A DNA stretch of 64,000 nucleotides from Adiantum capillus-veneris. Taxonomy: Eukaryota > Streptophyta > Polypodiopsida > Polypodiales > Pteridaceae. Below, one piece after another: positions 1-8,918 of the stretch. Each line of letters opens with the position of its first letter. Position 1 is the first letter of the stretch. The stretch lies in assembly GCA_014529385.2 (NCBI GenBank), contig CM043971.1, positions 98,723,985-98,787,984 on the forward strand. Reading direction: 5' to 3'. Below the pieces are notes generated by a model that made no database searches, was not told where the DNA came from, and was given only the letters and a program-made list of their open reading frames with translations. The position numbers and the translations under genes were made by a program.

Positions 1-2375
1 CCCACTTGGTTCATAGGGGCGACTCTTGGATGCGGGGGCTGCGGTCCTAGCACAGGAGGTGGTAGCGGTGTAGCTTGTACAGCATTTTGAGATCTAGGGA
101 CCATGTGTTGCGGTAGTTGCTCAACAGGTGGAGTAGGCATCAATACAGGAGCTCGAGGCGCATCCGTCCAGGCTACAGGTGGTCTATTTGCCATCATACG
201 TTTGATCATTAAACAATCCTTAGATTGGTGACCATACCTACCACATGCGTTGCAAGTTCCATTAAATTTTACTCTAAACGTAGGGCATTCACTACTATGT
301 GGACCTAAGCAAATGGAACACCATTGTTGCTCCCTTCTTGGATACATGTGACTATTTTGAGGGGGTCGATTATCCTTAAGAGACTCTTGGATTGCCTTGG
401 TGAGGTCTGTCAAGAATGTCTCAAATACCTTTGGCTCATTGGCAATGGGCTTTGCAGTCATGGGTTCATACTCAATGGCTTGTGAGCTAGTGGATCTCGT
501 GTCAGTAGACACCCTCATGCCTGCTATCATCAAGTTGTCCTCTAATTGGATTGCATTGGCAGTGACATCTTCCCAGGTTGTGATACCTCTAATCACTAGT
601 CCATTATAAATTCCTTCATTCCTCAACCCTCGAATGAATCGATCAAGTAGTTGGTTATTGTTGAAGCGCTCATTTACAGGGCAGCGAGAGTTTAAGTGCT
701 TTAGACGACTAATGAAGTCCCTTACTGACTCTCCTTCCTTACGTTCGGCCTTCTGTAGCTGAGATGCTACACCCCAAAGCACACCTTCTCGTATGTACTC
801 CTTTAGAAACAACCTTCGAAGGGTAGGGTAGATTGTTTTCTCGTCCACCCTTAGGGTCCTATACCAATCTCCAGCCTTCCCACTTAATGTCAAGCTTAAG
901 GCATTGCACTTATGTAGTTCGTTGCGTTCCCCTAAGGAATCACATACTTGTTCAAACACTTCAATGTGTTTTCTAGCATCTTCGTCCCCATTGAATTTTT
1001 GCGTGAGTTTGGCAATTTGTACTGCCTTACTTCTAGGCTCTCTATCAGATGCATGACGCATATTTTCCGCGATAGATCGACCTATGGTTTGAGCAAACGC
1101 TGCCAAGTCACCTATGTGAGGAGGTAGGGCCGGTGGAGGTACTCTCGGAATCATATGTGGGAGAGGAACGGGTACCGGTCTTGGCATATGTGTAGATGAT
1201 GCAGGATATGGAACATAACCGGGCATAGGTCCACTCGGATAAGAGCTAGGGAGCGGCACTCGAGGAGCATAAGCAAGTGGTACAATTGGAGGTGTGGGGG
1301 CCATGTGTGCATAAGGGGCTAAAGGCACATATGGTCGAGGCCCCATATTAGGTACTACAACACTAGGTAGTGGCACTGCGCTAACCGTAGATGTCATCGG
1401 TACATTCTCTGTTAGGCTTATCCCTGGAGTGAGCACTGTGTTTTCCTTGATAGAGGGTTGAGCCAAGTTAGGGAAGCTAAAGTTGTCGCTCGGAGGCTCA
1501 GATTGCATAGAGACCCCAGGTGAAATGACGTAAGATGGGTCCATGGGGCTCATTAGAGGAGTCTCCATTTGTGATAGAGTAGGCTGTTGAGCCTTGCTCG
1601 TATCCAGAAATCTCATGGGGCCAGTTGAGAGTATATTTACCCCTCGGTTTTGCCTTTCTGATTGAATAATGCCATGGATAACATTACAGATCATTTTCTG
1701 TTGATCTTCGATGCTCGTGGCACTAGAGGTGGATTGTACAATCTCTATCCATCCTACATGGTAGGCGTGGCCAGAGTGTAGATCCGTCAACACCTCAGTG
1801 TGGAGGTCATATGTCCAATGATCATTAATGAACAATCCTTCTAGAGTCGACGTGTTAATGGTTTCTTGTGAGGTAGAAGCAATGTTGCTCCCCGTGGTTT
1901 TACTTGTCACCAACGGTACTCCAGAGGGAACTTCTGAAGGAGGCAGCTCAACAGGGCCTTCTTGGTAAGAAGTTGGTAGGATATCCACATGGACACTCTT
2001 TGGGGGTGTGGGGTCCACGTGCGATGTGAAAGGAGAGTCCACTTCCCCACCCCCTTCGTGTGCTTCATTTGCATCAGGTTCCGAGCGAGTAGCTCTACCT
2101 AATGTTTCCATGAAACGGCTAAACATACTAGTACTAGGCTGTGGAGCTTCGGGAGGTGCATGGCCTTCTCTCTCAGTGTTTTGGGTAGGGTATGCTTCCA
2201 TGATTTCTGAGTCGGAGGAGGAGTCACTGGCGGCTATTTTAGGGTCTTGGGTGGTGCTACCTTGTGTCCCCGCTGAGGGTCTAGAGCTTATCGTGGATGG
2301 GTAATGGGTGTCCGTATGAACAGAGGCACTCTCAATATGCTCGTGTTCTAGCACCCGCCCAGAGCGTAAGTGCAT
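1..2375 (-). CDS. gag: Ty3/Gypsy gag polyprotein, left end outside window
   Basis: I read this frame by hand from the ATG at 2375 to base 1 and found no stop, so at least 791 codons are open; an in-frame stop lies 17 codons upstream (2427-2429). The N-terminal ~320 residues are Ser/Thr/Glu-rich. A Pro/Val/Tyr-rich stretch follows (about 325-415), then a retrotransposon gag (capsid) domain at about 450-590 with motifs such as GKAGDWYRTL and RLKHLNSRCP. Two zinc knuckles follow: CSICLGPHSSEC (CX2CX3HX3C) and CNACGRYGHQSKDC (CX2CX4HX4C). It would package the element RNA into virus-like particles. The intact frame contrasts with the decayed elements around it and suggests recent activity. Protease and pol should lie beyond the left edge. 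Confidence 0.85.
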   Translation of the reverse strand, partial: MHLRSGRVLEHEHIESASVHTDTHYPSTISSRPSAGTQGSTTQDPKIAASDSSSDSEIMEAYPTQNTEREGHAPPEAPQPSTSMFSRFMETLGRATRSEPDANEAHEGGGEVDSPFTSHVDPTPPKSVHVDILPTSYQEGPVELPPSEVPSGVPLVTSKTTGSNIASTSQETINTSTLEGLFINDHWTYDLHTEVLTDLHSGHAYHVGWIEIVQSTSSATSIEDQQKMICNVIHGIIQSERQNRGVNILSTGPMRFLDTSKAQQPTLSQMETPLMSPMDPSYVISPGVSMQSEPPSDNFSFPNLAQPSIKENTVLTPGISLTENVPMTSTVSAVPLPSVVVPNMGPRPYVPLAPYAHMAPTPPIVPLAYAPRVPLPSSYPSGPMPGYVPYPASSTHMPRPVPVPLPHMIPRVPPPALPPHIGDLAAFAQTIGRSIAENMRHASDREPRSKAVQIAKLTQKFNGDEDARKHIEVFEQVCDSLGERNELHKCNALSLTLSGKAGDWYRTLRVDEKTIYPTLRRLFLKEYIREGVLWGVASQLQKAERKEGESVRDFISRLKHLNSRCPVNERFNNNQLLDRFIRGLRNEGIYNGLVIRGITTWEDVTANAIQLEDNLMIAGMRVSTDTRSTSSQAIEYEPMTAKPIANEPKVFETFLTDLTKAIQESLKDNRPPQNSHMYPRREQQWCSICLGPHSSECPTFRVKFNGTCNACGRYGHQSKDCLMIKRMMANRPPVAWTDAPRAPVLMPTPPVEQLPQHMVPRSQNAVQATPLPPPVLGPQPPHPRVAPMNQV

Positions 2376-2429
2376 GTGCTTCTGATACCCTAAGGTGTCA
2401 AAAAGCTGCTCTAGGAGGCCTTGTGACTA

Positions 2430-2975
2430 GTTTTTAGCGTGTTTTTTGTTTGTTTTTTTTGCTAGATTTTTTTTAGAGCGTGTCGTGGAATGGGCCGTGT
2501 GATAGCTCGAAACGAGCGTATCGGTCAGAGGGTCGTGCCGTGCTTTACAGCCCTCCGTTTGGTCACTCTATGCCCTCGGAATCCCTAAAACTGTCAATTT
2601 CCAGTAGGGAACTAGGCCCAAACTAGAAAGTCTAAGGGTGCAAGTGGGAAGAGAAAGGAGGAGAGTGGAGGACTTGTCCCACATGCTCTCATTCTCTCTT
2701 GAGGGAGTAGGGTATATATATAAGAGTGAGTCTAGTATATATCATAAGACTGAGGACTGAGGCCTGGGCTCGAGCTCGAGCTCGAGCAAATGATCCCGAT
2801 CCCGATCTATCTTTTATACAAACCAACCCGTCCATTTTAAGAGTCACGTTTTTTATTTTCGAAAAATATCGCCGCCCACTCGCTCGCGTTTTTAATTTCT
2901 GAATTTTTTCCCTTTTTTTTCCAAAATTATTTTTTTTTCTCAAAAAACTTTTTTTCCAAATTTATTATTATTATT
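2430..2975 (-). other. Gypsy element 5' leader, no gene
   Basis: Untranslated leader between primer site and gag on the - strand. It contains an alternating GAGCTC/CTCGAG palindromic run (about 2767-2788), a short TATATATATA tract near 2712, and T-rich homopolymers next to 2940. I see no coding sequence. Confidence 0.5.
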
Positions 2976-3405
2976 ATTATTTTTTTAATGCAGAAAATAC
3001 AGAAATTGAAAAAAAATGCAGAAAAATGCAGAAATGCAGAAGTTGCAGAAAATTAAAAAGACGCAGAAATTGCAGAAAATGCAGAAAAAACGCAGAAATT
3101 GCAGAAAATGCAGGAAAAACGCAGAAATTGCAGAAAATTGCATAAATTGAAAAAAATACAGAAAAACGCAGAAATGCAGAAAATGCAGAAATTGCAGAAA
3201 ATGCAAAAAAAACGCAGAAATTGCAGAAAATGCAGGAAAAACGCAGAAATTGCAGAAAATTGAAAAAACGCAGAAATGCAGAAAATTGCAGAAATTGAAA
3301 ACGCCGAACTTGAAAATGCAGAAATTGCAGAAATTGAAAAAACGCAGACAAGAGCAGAAATTGAAACTTGACAGCAATTGCAGAAAACGCAAAAAACAGA
3401 AACCT
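2976..3405 (-). repeat. GCAGAAATTGCAGAAAA-type short tandem repeat in Gypsy leader
   Basis: About 430 bp of degenerate tandem copies of GCAGAAAT / TGCAGAAAA (period 8-17) with interspersed TTGAAAAA. The - strand is pyrimidine-rich and yields long but meaningless Phe/Cys/Ser-rich frames. The tract lies inside the leader, between the primer site (3491-3509) and gag. Confidence 0.85.
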
Positions 3406-3490
3406 CCACACACTCCTTTCCTGCCTTTCCTATGATAGAAATTGCACCACAAGGAAGCGTAAAGTGCTAACCGAGCTTAGTGTAGGGCAT

Positions 3491-3509
3491 ATCCCCAGCA
3501 GCGGCGCCA
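3491..3509 (-). promoter_or_regulatory. Primer-binding site, tRNA-Asp type
   Basis: The - strand reads TGGCGCCGCTGCTGGGGAT, close to the TGGCGCCGTTGCC primer site of plant Tat/Athila-type Gypsy elements. It lies four bases after the CA end of the LTR. It would prime minus-strand DNA synthesis. Confidence 0.75.
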
Positions 3510-3513
3510 AAAA

Positions 3514-3758
3514 TGTGCGCTCCTTGCCGCACTGTCGAAGAAAGGGACTTGCCAATACACCGTATGCGAGCCACAAACGGCTCCAAGCACACAACAAGCC
3601 TAAACTAGCAAGCTCAAGAAAACAAAGGGTGTGTCACTCACCGCTCTATGCTCGCCTTCGTGGTGGATTCCTCGCCGCGATGAAGAAGAAGCTACAGTCG
3701 TGCCGCGCTCAACCGCTTCGCCGCCGTCGTGCCTTCGTAATGCTCGATCGCACACACA

Positions 3759-3792
<34 letters not shown>

Positions 3793-4077
3793 AGGAGGTG
3801 AAGAAGAAGAAGATGGAGATGGAGCAAGAGCACTCTTCAATTGCACAAATGAGAGAATGAGTAAAAATTAGGTTTAGTTGGCTTTTATAGGAGCTCACCC
3901 CATTCACACTTGGGCGCCCATGCTTAACCAACTAATCCCTTGAATGTCCAAGTTAAAGTGCGCCTCTCATCGGCGATCACTCTACCTTTCCCTATTGGAC
4001 CGACAAGCCCGGTACCTGACTCTAAATAATACAACGTTTATAGATCACAGGGTGTCCGTGTGCCGTGAGGGTTAACA
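3514..4077 (-). repeat. 5' LTR of the Gypsy element
   Basis: The - strand LTR ends GCGCACA at 3514, next to the primer site. It contains a TATA box, TATAAAAG (3882-3889), in - orientation, and a short CT/CA microsatellite near 3765-3792. The outer (5') end is placed at TGTTAACCC (4077); an alternative TGT start is at 4033. The partner LTR is outside the window, so the end and target duplication cannot be verified. Confidence 0.6.
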
Positions 4078-4657
4078 GTTGCTCTTTGACAGTTTAGTGG
4101 TTGAGTTTACTCCCACTTTGACAGGTGATTTTCAGTCATCATTTGGTTGGAGTTTGGAGTCACTTGTGTATGCCCTTGTGTGCCGTATTTCGTATTGCGC
4201 ATAGCGACAGATCTTGCAAGGTTTTGCGAAATGTTGCTATAGTTATCTGGCAGACTTTTGGTCATCGATTGAAAGGTATTTTGGCAGCAATCATCACTCA
4301 CATGTATGTCATTTGAGGTGCCGTTGAGTGGTACTCCGGCAAGAGCGGGTATGCTCATATGTGTGACTTTGTGAGGTGATTCCGGTCGAGTTTATTCCCG
4401 GATTGGCCATTGTGGCATATATTATTGTCTCTTTGAGGTTTACTGTTGAGATTTTGCTCCAGTTACAAAGGAGACTCTGCCAAAATTTTGTCAAATATTT
4501 ATGCGCGATTAAGTCATATTGACTTGTGATTTTTGGTGCAACTTTGCATCAGGTTTTGAGCCATATTTGCAGACTTTTGTTGATGCGATTCGAGCCAGTT
4601 TAGGGCTGATTTGGTTGACATTTGCTACTCATTGTTGGTTGCTCTTTTGCGAGCATT
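4078..4657 (+). other. Stretch upstream of Copia gag, no gene
   Basis: T/G-rich sequence with no frame of interest. It may be the leader of the following Copia element. I found no 5' LTR matching the 3' LTR at 6581, so the left end of that element was probably lost or replaced when the Gypsy element inserted. Confidence 0.4.
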
Positions 4658-5113
4658 ATGGCTGATTTTTCATTTGACTTCCAGCGTTATGGTCTAACAC
4701 AGTTTGATGGTGCAGATTTTGTTGCTTGGAAGGAGCATATGCTTGTTGCATTGGCGGATTTGGGGCAGGATAAACCCTTGTGTGGTTTATCGGCGAAGCC
4801 CAAGTCTATGCGTGATGATGATTGGCAGGATCTTGATGAGTTAGCAATGTCTACGATTCGTTTGCATCTGGTTGAGTCTGTTGGCTGGCAGGTCTCGAGG
4901 GAGACTACAACTCATGCTTTATGGCAGAGTTTACATGCTATGTACGCGGCATCCATGTCTACTGGGGAGTCTAGTCCCACTTCTATGTCCATGGGAGAGA
5001 TTTGTCCCACACCCAAGTCTCGACGGCATAGAGACTTGACATGTTGGCATTGTGGACATAGACGGCACATTAGGCGTCGATGTTTCAGGCGTTTGAGACA
5101 ACGGAGGCAATAG
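4658..5113 (+). pseudogene. gag: Copia gag, internally shortened
   Basis: Start chosen at MADFSFDFQRYGL. The N-terminus has the Copia gag pattern (FDGADFVAWKEHMLVAL; STIRLHLVESVGWQV; THALWQSLHAMYAA). The usual central part of the gag domain is missing: the frame runs from the helix ending AMYAASMSTG into a short Ser/Thr linker and a zinc knuckle CWHCGHRRHIRRRC (CX2CX4HX4C). It ends at a stop after an Arg-rich tail. The following protease is in another frame, so gag and pr are now separated by a frameshift. Confidence 0.75.
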
Positions 5114-5141
5114 ATGCGTGATGCAGATTTGGGCATGACAG

Positions 5142-5849
5142 ATGCTAGTGAGATCAGTACGGTGGTTCCTGAGTATGCTTGTGATGGCCACATTTACATC
5201 TAGCTTGTCTTCAGACGATCTTATGTCTACGGATTGCATATCGGATTGCACATTGTCTTCACATTGGTTACTAGATTCAGATGCTACTTTCCATGTCACG
5301 TCGCATCGTGAGTGGTTTAGCACGTTTTCTAGTGGGAGACTTGGTTGTGTGCACATGGTTGATGGTGTTGTGTATGACATTGAGGGTGCAGGAGACGTAT
5401 GTTTGTCCTTGCCCAGTGGTATGATATTTACCCTGCGTCATGTGCGTTATGTGCCAGATCTGAGACGGGATTTGATCTCAGTCAGACAGTTACGGGATAG
5501 TGGATGTCGGGTATCGCTGCTTGAGCGATCTTTTGCGTTGCATTTGGGTTCGCTAGTGATTGCGAGAGGTGCCAGGAGTGGTACAGGTTACCCATTGCAT
5601 GTGGAACACGAGAGAGACGGTGTTGTCTCTCTGATCATGCAGCCAGGTAGAGAGCGAGAGAGCATGCGAGTCTCTTTTGCTCATGGGTTGCAGGGTACTT
5701 TGCATGGAGTGCAGAGTAGTGAGCTCGTTGTGCACACAGCTAGGGCACGACTTGAGCAGTCACACAGAGAGGTGACAGAGTCAGACATGCATGCTTTGCT
5801 AGTGACTGAGCAAAGCAGAGAGTCAGTTGTGCGAGATACTTCTATGTAG
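5142..5849 (+). pseudogene. Copia protease and pre-integrase region
   Basis: The retropepsin segment is visible as SSHWLLDSDATFHVTSHREWF; the usual catalytic Asp-Ser/Thr-Gly reads DSD, so the Gly is replaced. The LRHVRYVPDLRRDLISVRQL motif typical of Copia protease follows, then a GAG_pre-integrase-like tail (SGTGYPLHVEHERDGV). No integrase, reverse transcriptase or RNase H follows. The frame closes at a single TAG (5847-5849), and the next ORF (5901-6527) is in the same frame, so these may once have been one ORF. The ORF track start at 5142 may not be authentic. Confidence 0.7.
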
Positions 5850-6527
5850 GATAGACAGGTAGAGCGATCTTGCTCTAGTGATTCACGACAGGAGGACGTT
5901 GTGCAAGAGTCTATGCATACGGAGTTAGAGCATGAGAGCTCTAGTGAGTCACAGCAGATTGAGTGGTCATGTTTGCAGTGGATGATTGTAGAGGAGACTG
6001 AGATGTCGGCAATTATGCAGTCATTCCTTTCTATGCTCGACAGTGAGCATGGGGATATAGTTGTGCAGGATATGTCTTCCAGGAGACACCTAGAGCAGCT
6101 GGTTTGCTCTGAGGTTGCACGACAGGTTGATGCGTCTTTTGTGGACAGTCAGGAGATGCATGTGGTTGACATGCCTTGTCAATCAGAGATGCCTATTGCG
6201 AGGGATATATATGTTGATGCATGCTCCGTAGAGCTAGCAGGGCCCGCTAGCATTGCATCGGCATTCGGTGGTCTCATGTATGAGATGCTGATCTTGAGAC
6301 CAGATATCGCAGGTGCAGTGGGAGCATTTGCAGTTGGGGTTGTCAGTCGTTTGTTGACTGATGATGGCATAGGAGGGAGATATGTAGGTATTGTGTACAT
6401 ACTTGCAGTACGTGTGCGGTATGTCTGGTGGTGTATGGACTTACATGGGAGCAGGACATCCAGATGCACACGATCACAGCTAGCCAGTGGGCATCGGTTG
6501 AGAGCGGTTTTCTCTCGCCTTTTGTAG
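5850..6527 (+). CDS. Conserved C-terminal ORF of a pol-less Copia element, function unknown
   Basis: Continues in the same frame after one TAG codon; first ATG at 5901. It starts acidic (Glu/Ser/Gln-rich, about 120 residues), then has a compact hydrophobic block with FGGLMYEMLILRPDIAGAVG, followed by a basic tail. A related block, FGRLMYDLLVSRPYLAAAVG, is encoded in the inverted second copy at 7402-7965, so this peptide is a repeated part of the family. It ends about 40 bp before the polypurine tract and LTR. I recognise no known domain. It could be an env-like or accessory ORF, or a remnant of gag/pol-derived sequence. Confidence 0.5.
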   Translation, partial: DRQVERSCSSDSRQEDVVQESMHTELEHESSSESQQIEWSCLQWMIVEETEMSAIMQSFLSMLDSEHGDIVVQDMSSRRHLEQLVCSEVARQVDASFVDSQEMHVVDMPCQSEMPIARDIYVDACSVELAGPASIASAFGGLMYEMLILRPDIAGAVGAFAVGVVSRLLTDDGIGGRYVGIVYILAVRVRYVWWCMDLHGSRTSRCTRSQLASGHRLRAVFSRLL

Positions 6528-6565
6528 TCTTTAGACTAGGTTCTCTTGCTTAAAGGCACAGTCGC

Positions 6566-6580
6566 CTTTAAGTGGGAGGT
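6566..6580 (+). promoter_or_regulatory. Polypurine tract of Copia element
   Basis: TTTAAGTGGGAGGT lies directly before the LTR start TGTTGGGG. It is a typical Copia plus-strand primer. The same motif in inverse orientation is at 7158-7172. Confidence 0.75.
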
Positions 6581-6907
6581 TGTTGGGGTATAGGCGTCTG
6601 TGCCTTGCCCGGCCGCTCAGAGTCTGGGCGCCCACTGACTTGTATACCTTATACATAGCATAAGTGTATAGGGGGCTGCTCACTCTTTGAGTCTCCCCAC
6701 CCATATCTGTGTTGTGTGTCTCCTTCTCTCGCTCACTCTCCGTCTGTGGTGCTCCCCGATCCCCTTCAACAACTGGTTCCTTAGCTTATTTTGGCTTGGA
6801 GTCCTTCTTACTCACTTGCTAGAAGGCAACCGTAGTATATAACCACCAAGATAGTTTTAGGTATTTATGCGTTAATATACTCACTCATCTCCTCAGATAG
6901 CCCAACA
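6581..6907 (+). repeat. 3' LTR of the + strand Copia element
   Basis: Begins TGTTGGGG directly after the polypurine tract and can be closed at GCCCAACA, giving the inverted ends TGTTGGG/CCCAACA and a length of 327 bp. It holds the pyrimidine-rich stretch CTCCTTCTCTCGCTCACTC. The upstream partner LTR was not found. Confidence 0.65.
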
Positions 6908-7157
6908 CAAGATCATTGCTTTTGTTTTGCAAAGTCTATGGGATGTAATGTAAGGGCGCGTGTGCGCGGTGCGGTGCGGTGCGTGCGAGGAAGGGGAGAA
7001 GCACGAGAGTGTGGGTGGAGCAACCTCAGGAAGTGTATAAGTGAGGAACTCCTTATTCATATTTTACATATGAATAAGGATACATACACATGGTGGGCGG
7101 GTGTCCAGACACCGAACGTTTGACCACGAGCAAAGGCGCAACGCTTTTACCCCAACA
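6908..7157 (-). repeat. LTR of the inverted Copia copy (inner end uncertain)
   Basis: On the - strand, TGTTGGGGTA starts at 7157 directly after GCCTTTAAGTGGGAG. Its first ~35 bases resemble the LTR at 6581 (TGTTGGGGTA, then a GC-rich GCGT...GCC stretch), so the two belong to one family. The inner end is not clear. It includes a perfect 12-bp hairpin at 7051-7079. Confidence 0.55.
7051..7079. repeat. Perfect 12-bp hairpin
   Basis: CCTTATTCATAT, a 5-base loop TTTAC, then ATATGAATAAGG. It lies within the LTR-like region of the inverted Copia copy. Confidence 0.9.
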
Positions 7158-7172
7158 AACTCCCACTTAAAG
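7158..7172 (-). promoter_or_regulatory. Polypurine tract of the inverted Copia copy
   Basis: The - strand CCTTTAAGTGGGAG immediately precedes the TGTTGGGG LTR start, mirroring 6566-6580. Confidence 0.7.
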
Positions 7173-7401
7173 GCGATGCGCCGATAAGTAAGACCTACTA
7201 GCTAAACTACTAGTATGTACAAAAAACTAGGCGAGAGACTCTCTCAACCTATACCCATTGGCTCACTCAATCAATCTACATAGAGCCGCATTGGCTCTAG
7301 TGGTAGAGGAGCGTGCGTATCCACGCTAGAGCTTGCGTGTAGATCTCGCAGAAAACTCTGTATGGTCTGCAAAGCTCCACGAAGCATCATGCTAGTGTCA
7401 G

Positions 7402-7965
7402 TCACCGTAATGCTCCCACTGCAGCTGCTAGGTAGGGCCTCGACACTAGTAGGTCATACATGAGACGTCCGAACACTGACGAAAACTGCGCAAACATGGT
7501 TGTACTCGCCTCTCCTGTGCTATCTTCATGTACTTCATCATCATTACTCCTCATTGCGTATGGATGTGTCAACGCTGACACTGGGATGGCTACGTCCCTC
7601 TCACCCATAGGTGGAACCGTGTGCTCTGGTATCAACTCATCAGCCTCTAGCATGAGCATATCAAAGGACTCCATGCCTTTCATCTTTGTTTGTGTCTCTA
7701 GGGAGCATACCTGCTCTACAAACACTGACAACACTGACAACTGGTATTGCACTGAGTACTGAATTACAAGACAATGCAAGAGTTCCAAGGACTCATGAAT
7801 ACAAGAGTTCCAAGGACTCATGAATACAATAGAGCTTTGCCTAAGACCGTGATCTGGTGTCTGAGTGTCCGATTGTACAATTATCAACTGGTAATTACTA
7901 GAACTAATAGTAATTTCTCTATGTAAAAGCAGCAATGGCTGCTCTTGCCCGCCCCAATTTGACAA
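7402..7965 (-). pseudogene. Conserved C-terminal ORF of the inverted Copia copy
   Basis: A 187-codon frame whose last third (EASTTMFAQFSSVFGRLMYD then LLVSRPYLAAAVGA) matches the block of the + strand ORF at 5850-6527. The first half is probably not authentic coding and contains a 24-bp tandem duplication (about 7779-7826, unit with GAGTTCCAAGGACTC). Stops after the conserved block interrupt the tail. Together with 4658-6907 it forms an inverted, tail-to-tail pair around the two LTRs. Confidence 0.5.
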
Positions 7966-8000
7966 TTACAGCTTTCTTGTAAACAAAAAATTAAAATCAA

Positions 8001-8455
8001 GGAAAAAGTATCATAATACCCCTCTAATTTTTGGAAATTCCCAAAATACCCCTTAAATTTCAATAATTCCCAAAATACCCTTGTATCCATTTTCGTCAGA
8101 TTGTTCAAGATTTTCTAATCTTTATTCCTTTTCACAATTGAGATTCATTTTTGAGTGCTTAGGATGTAATTTATCACAAATTACCTCACAAAAAAGACTG
8201 TTATGTCTAAAAATAATGAAGCGATTCATCTCCAAAGCCTACATAACCAACTCAAATTCTAGTTTTAGCATCTTGTATTGATAGACAATCAGCCTTCTTA
8301 TGAAAAGCAACAATTTTTTTATATTTGGAGAAATTTAATCTCACAACCAGGAGTATTTTGGAAAATTTGAAGGGCATTTTGGGAATTTTTGAAATTTGAG
8401 GGGTATTTTGGGAATTTCCACAAATTAGACGGGTATTCAAAATAGACTTTCTGCC
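8001..8455. mobile_element. MITE-like element with ~90-bp terminal inverted repeats, upstream of SAE1
   Basis: The left arm (8001-8090: CCCCTCTAATTTTTGGAAAT, then TCCCAAAATACCCC repeated) is the imperfect reverse complement of the right arm (about 8345-8455). The interior codes for nothing. No clear target duplication was seen, so the family is not assigned. The right end lies 31 bp before the SAE1 ATG, so this element now makes up the immediate promoter or 5'-UTR region. Confidence 0.75.
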
Positions 8456-8486
8456 AAGTGAACGCTAGTTCGGTGGGGCGTCGAGC

Positions 8487-8867
8487 ATGGCAGGAGGAGG
8501 AGGAGGAGGAGCAGCAGCAGCAGAGCTCCTTACCGAACAGGAAGCGGCTGTGTACGACAGGCAAATACGAGTATGGGGCGTCGAAGCTCAACGAAGGTAT
8601 GCATCAAGCTCAAGAAGGCCTTCGAACAAGTAATCTGCTTATTGCACGTTCCTGCGTGCTTATGCATGAACATCATGCCGCCGTTATTCTCTCATACATT
8701 GATTTTTGCATATTTATCTGCGCAATGGCGTGGGTTGTTTGTCTGCGTTTAATCAAAGCAACAAGATTGCCGTATTGTAACAGTTGATTCGCAAATGGTT
8801 TTGAAAACTTAAAAATATGCTCATTGCGCTAGACTTGAGCATTGTTAGAGGTCGGCCCCTACATGCT

Positions 8868-8918
<51 letters not shown>

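Noticed and set aside
397-2304. + strand ORFs at 397-609 and 2008-2304
   Set aside because: Shadows of the gag frame on the - strand, which is open through the whole region.
2977-3452. Phe/Cys-rich ORFs on the - strand
   Set aside because: They are translations of the GCAGAAAT repeat; three frames are open at once and composition is non-protein-like.
7460-7762. + strand 100-codon ORF
   Set aside because: Opposite to the Copia C-terminal ORF that is conserved with 5850-6527.
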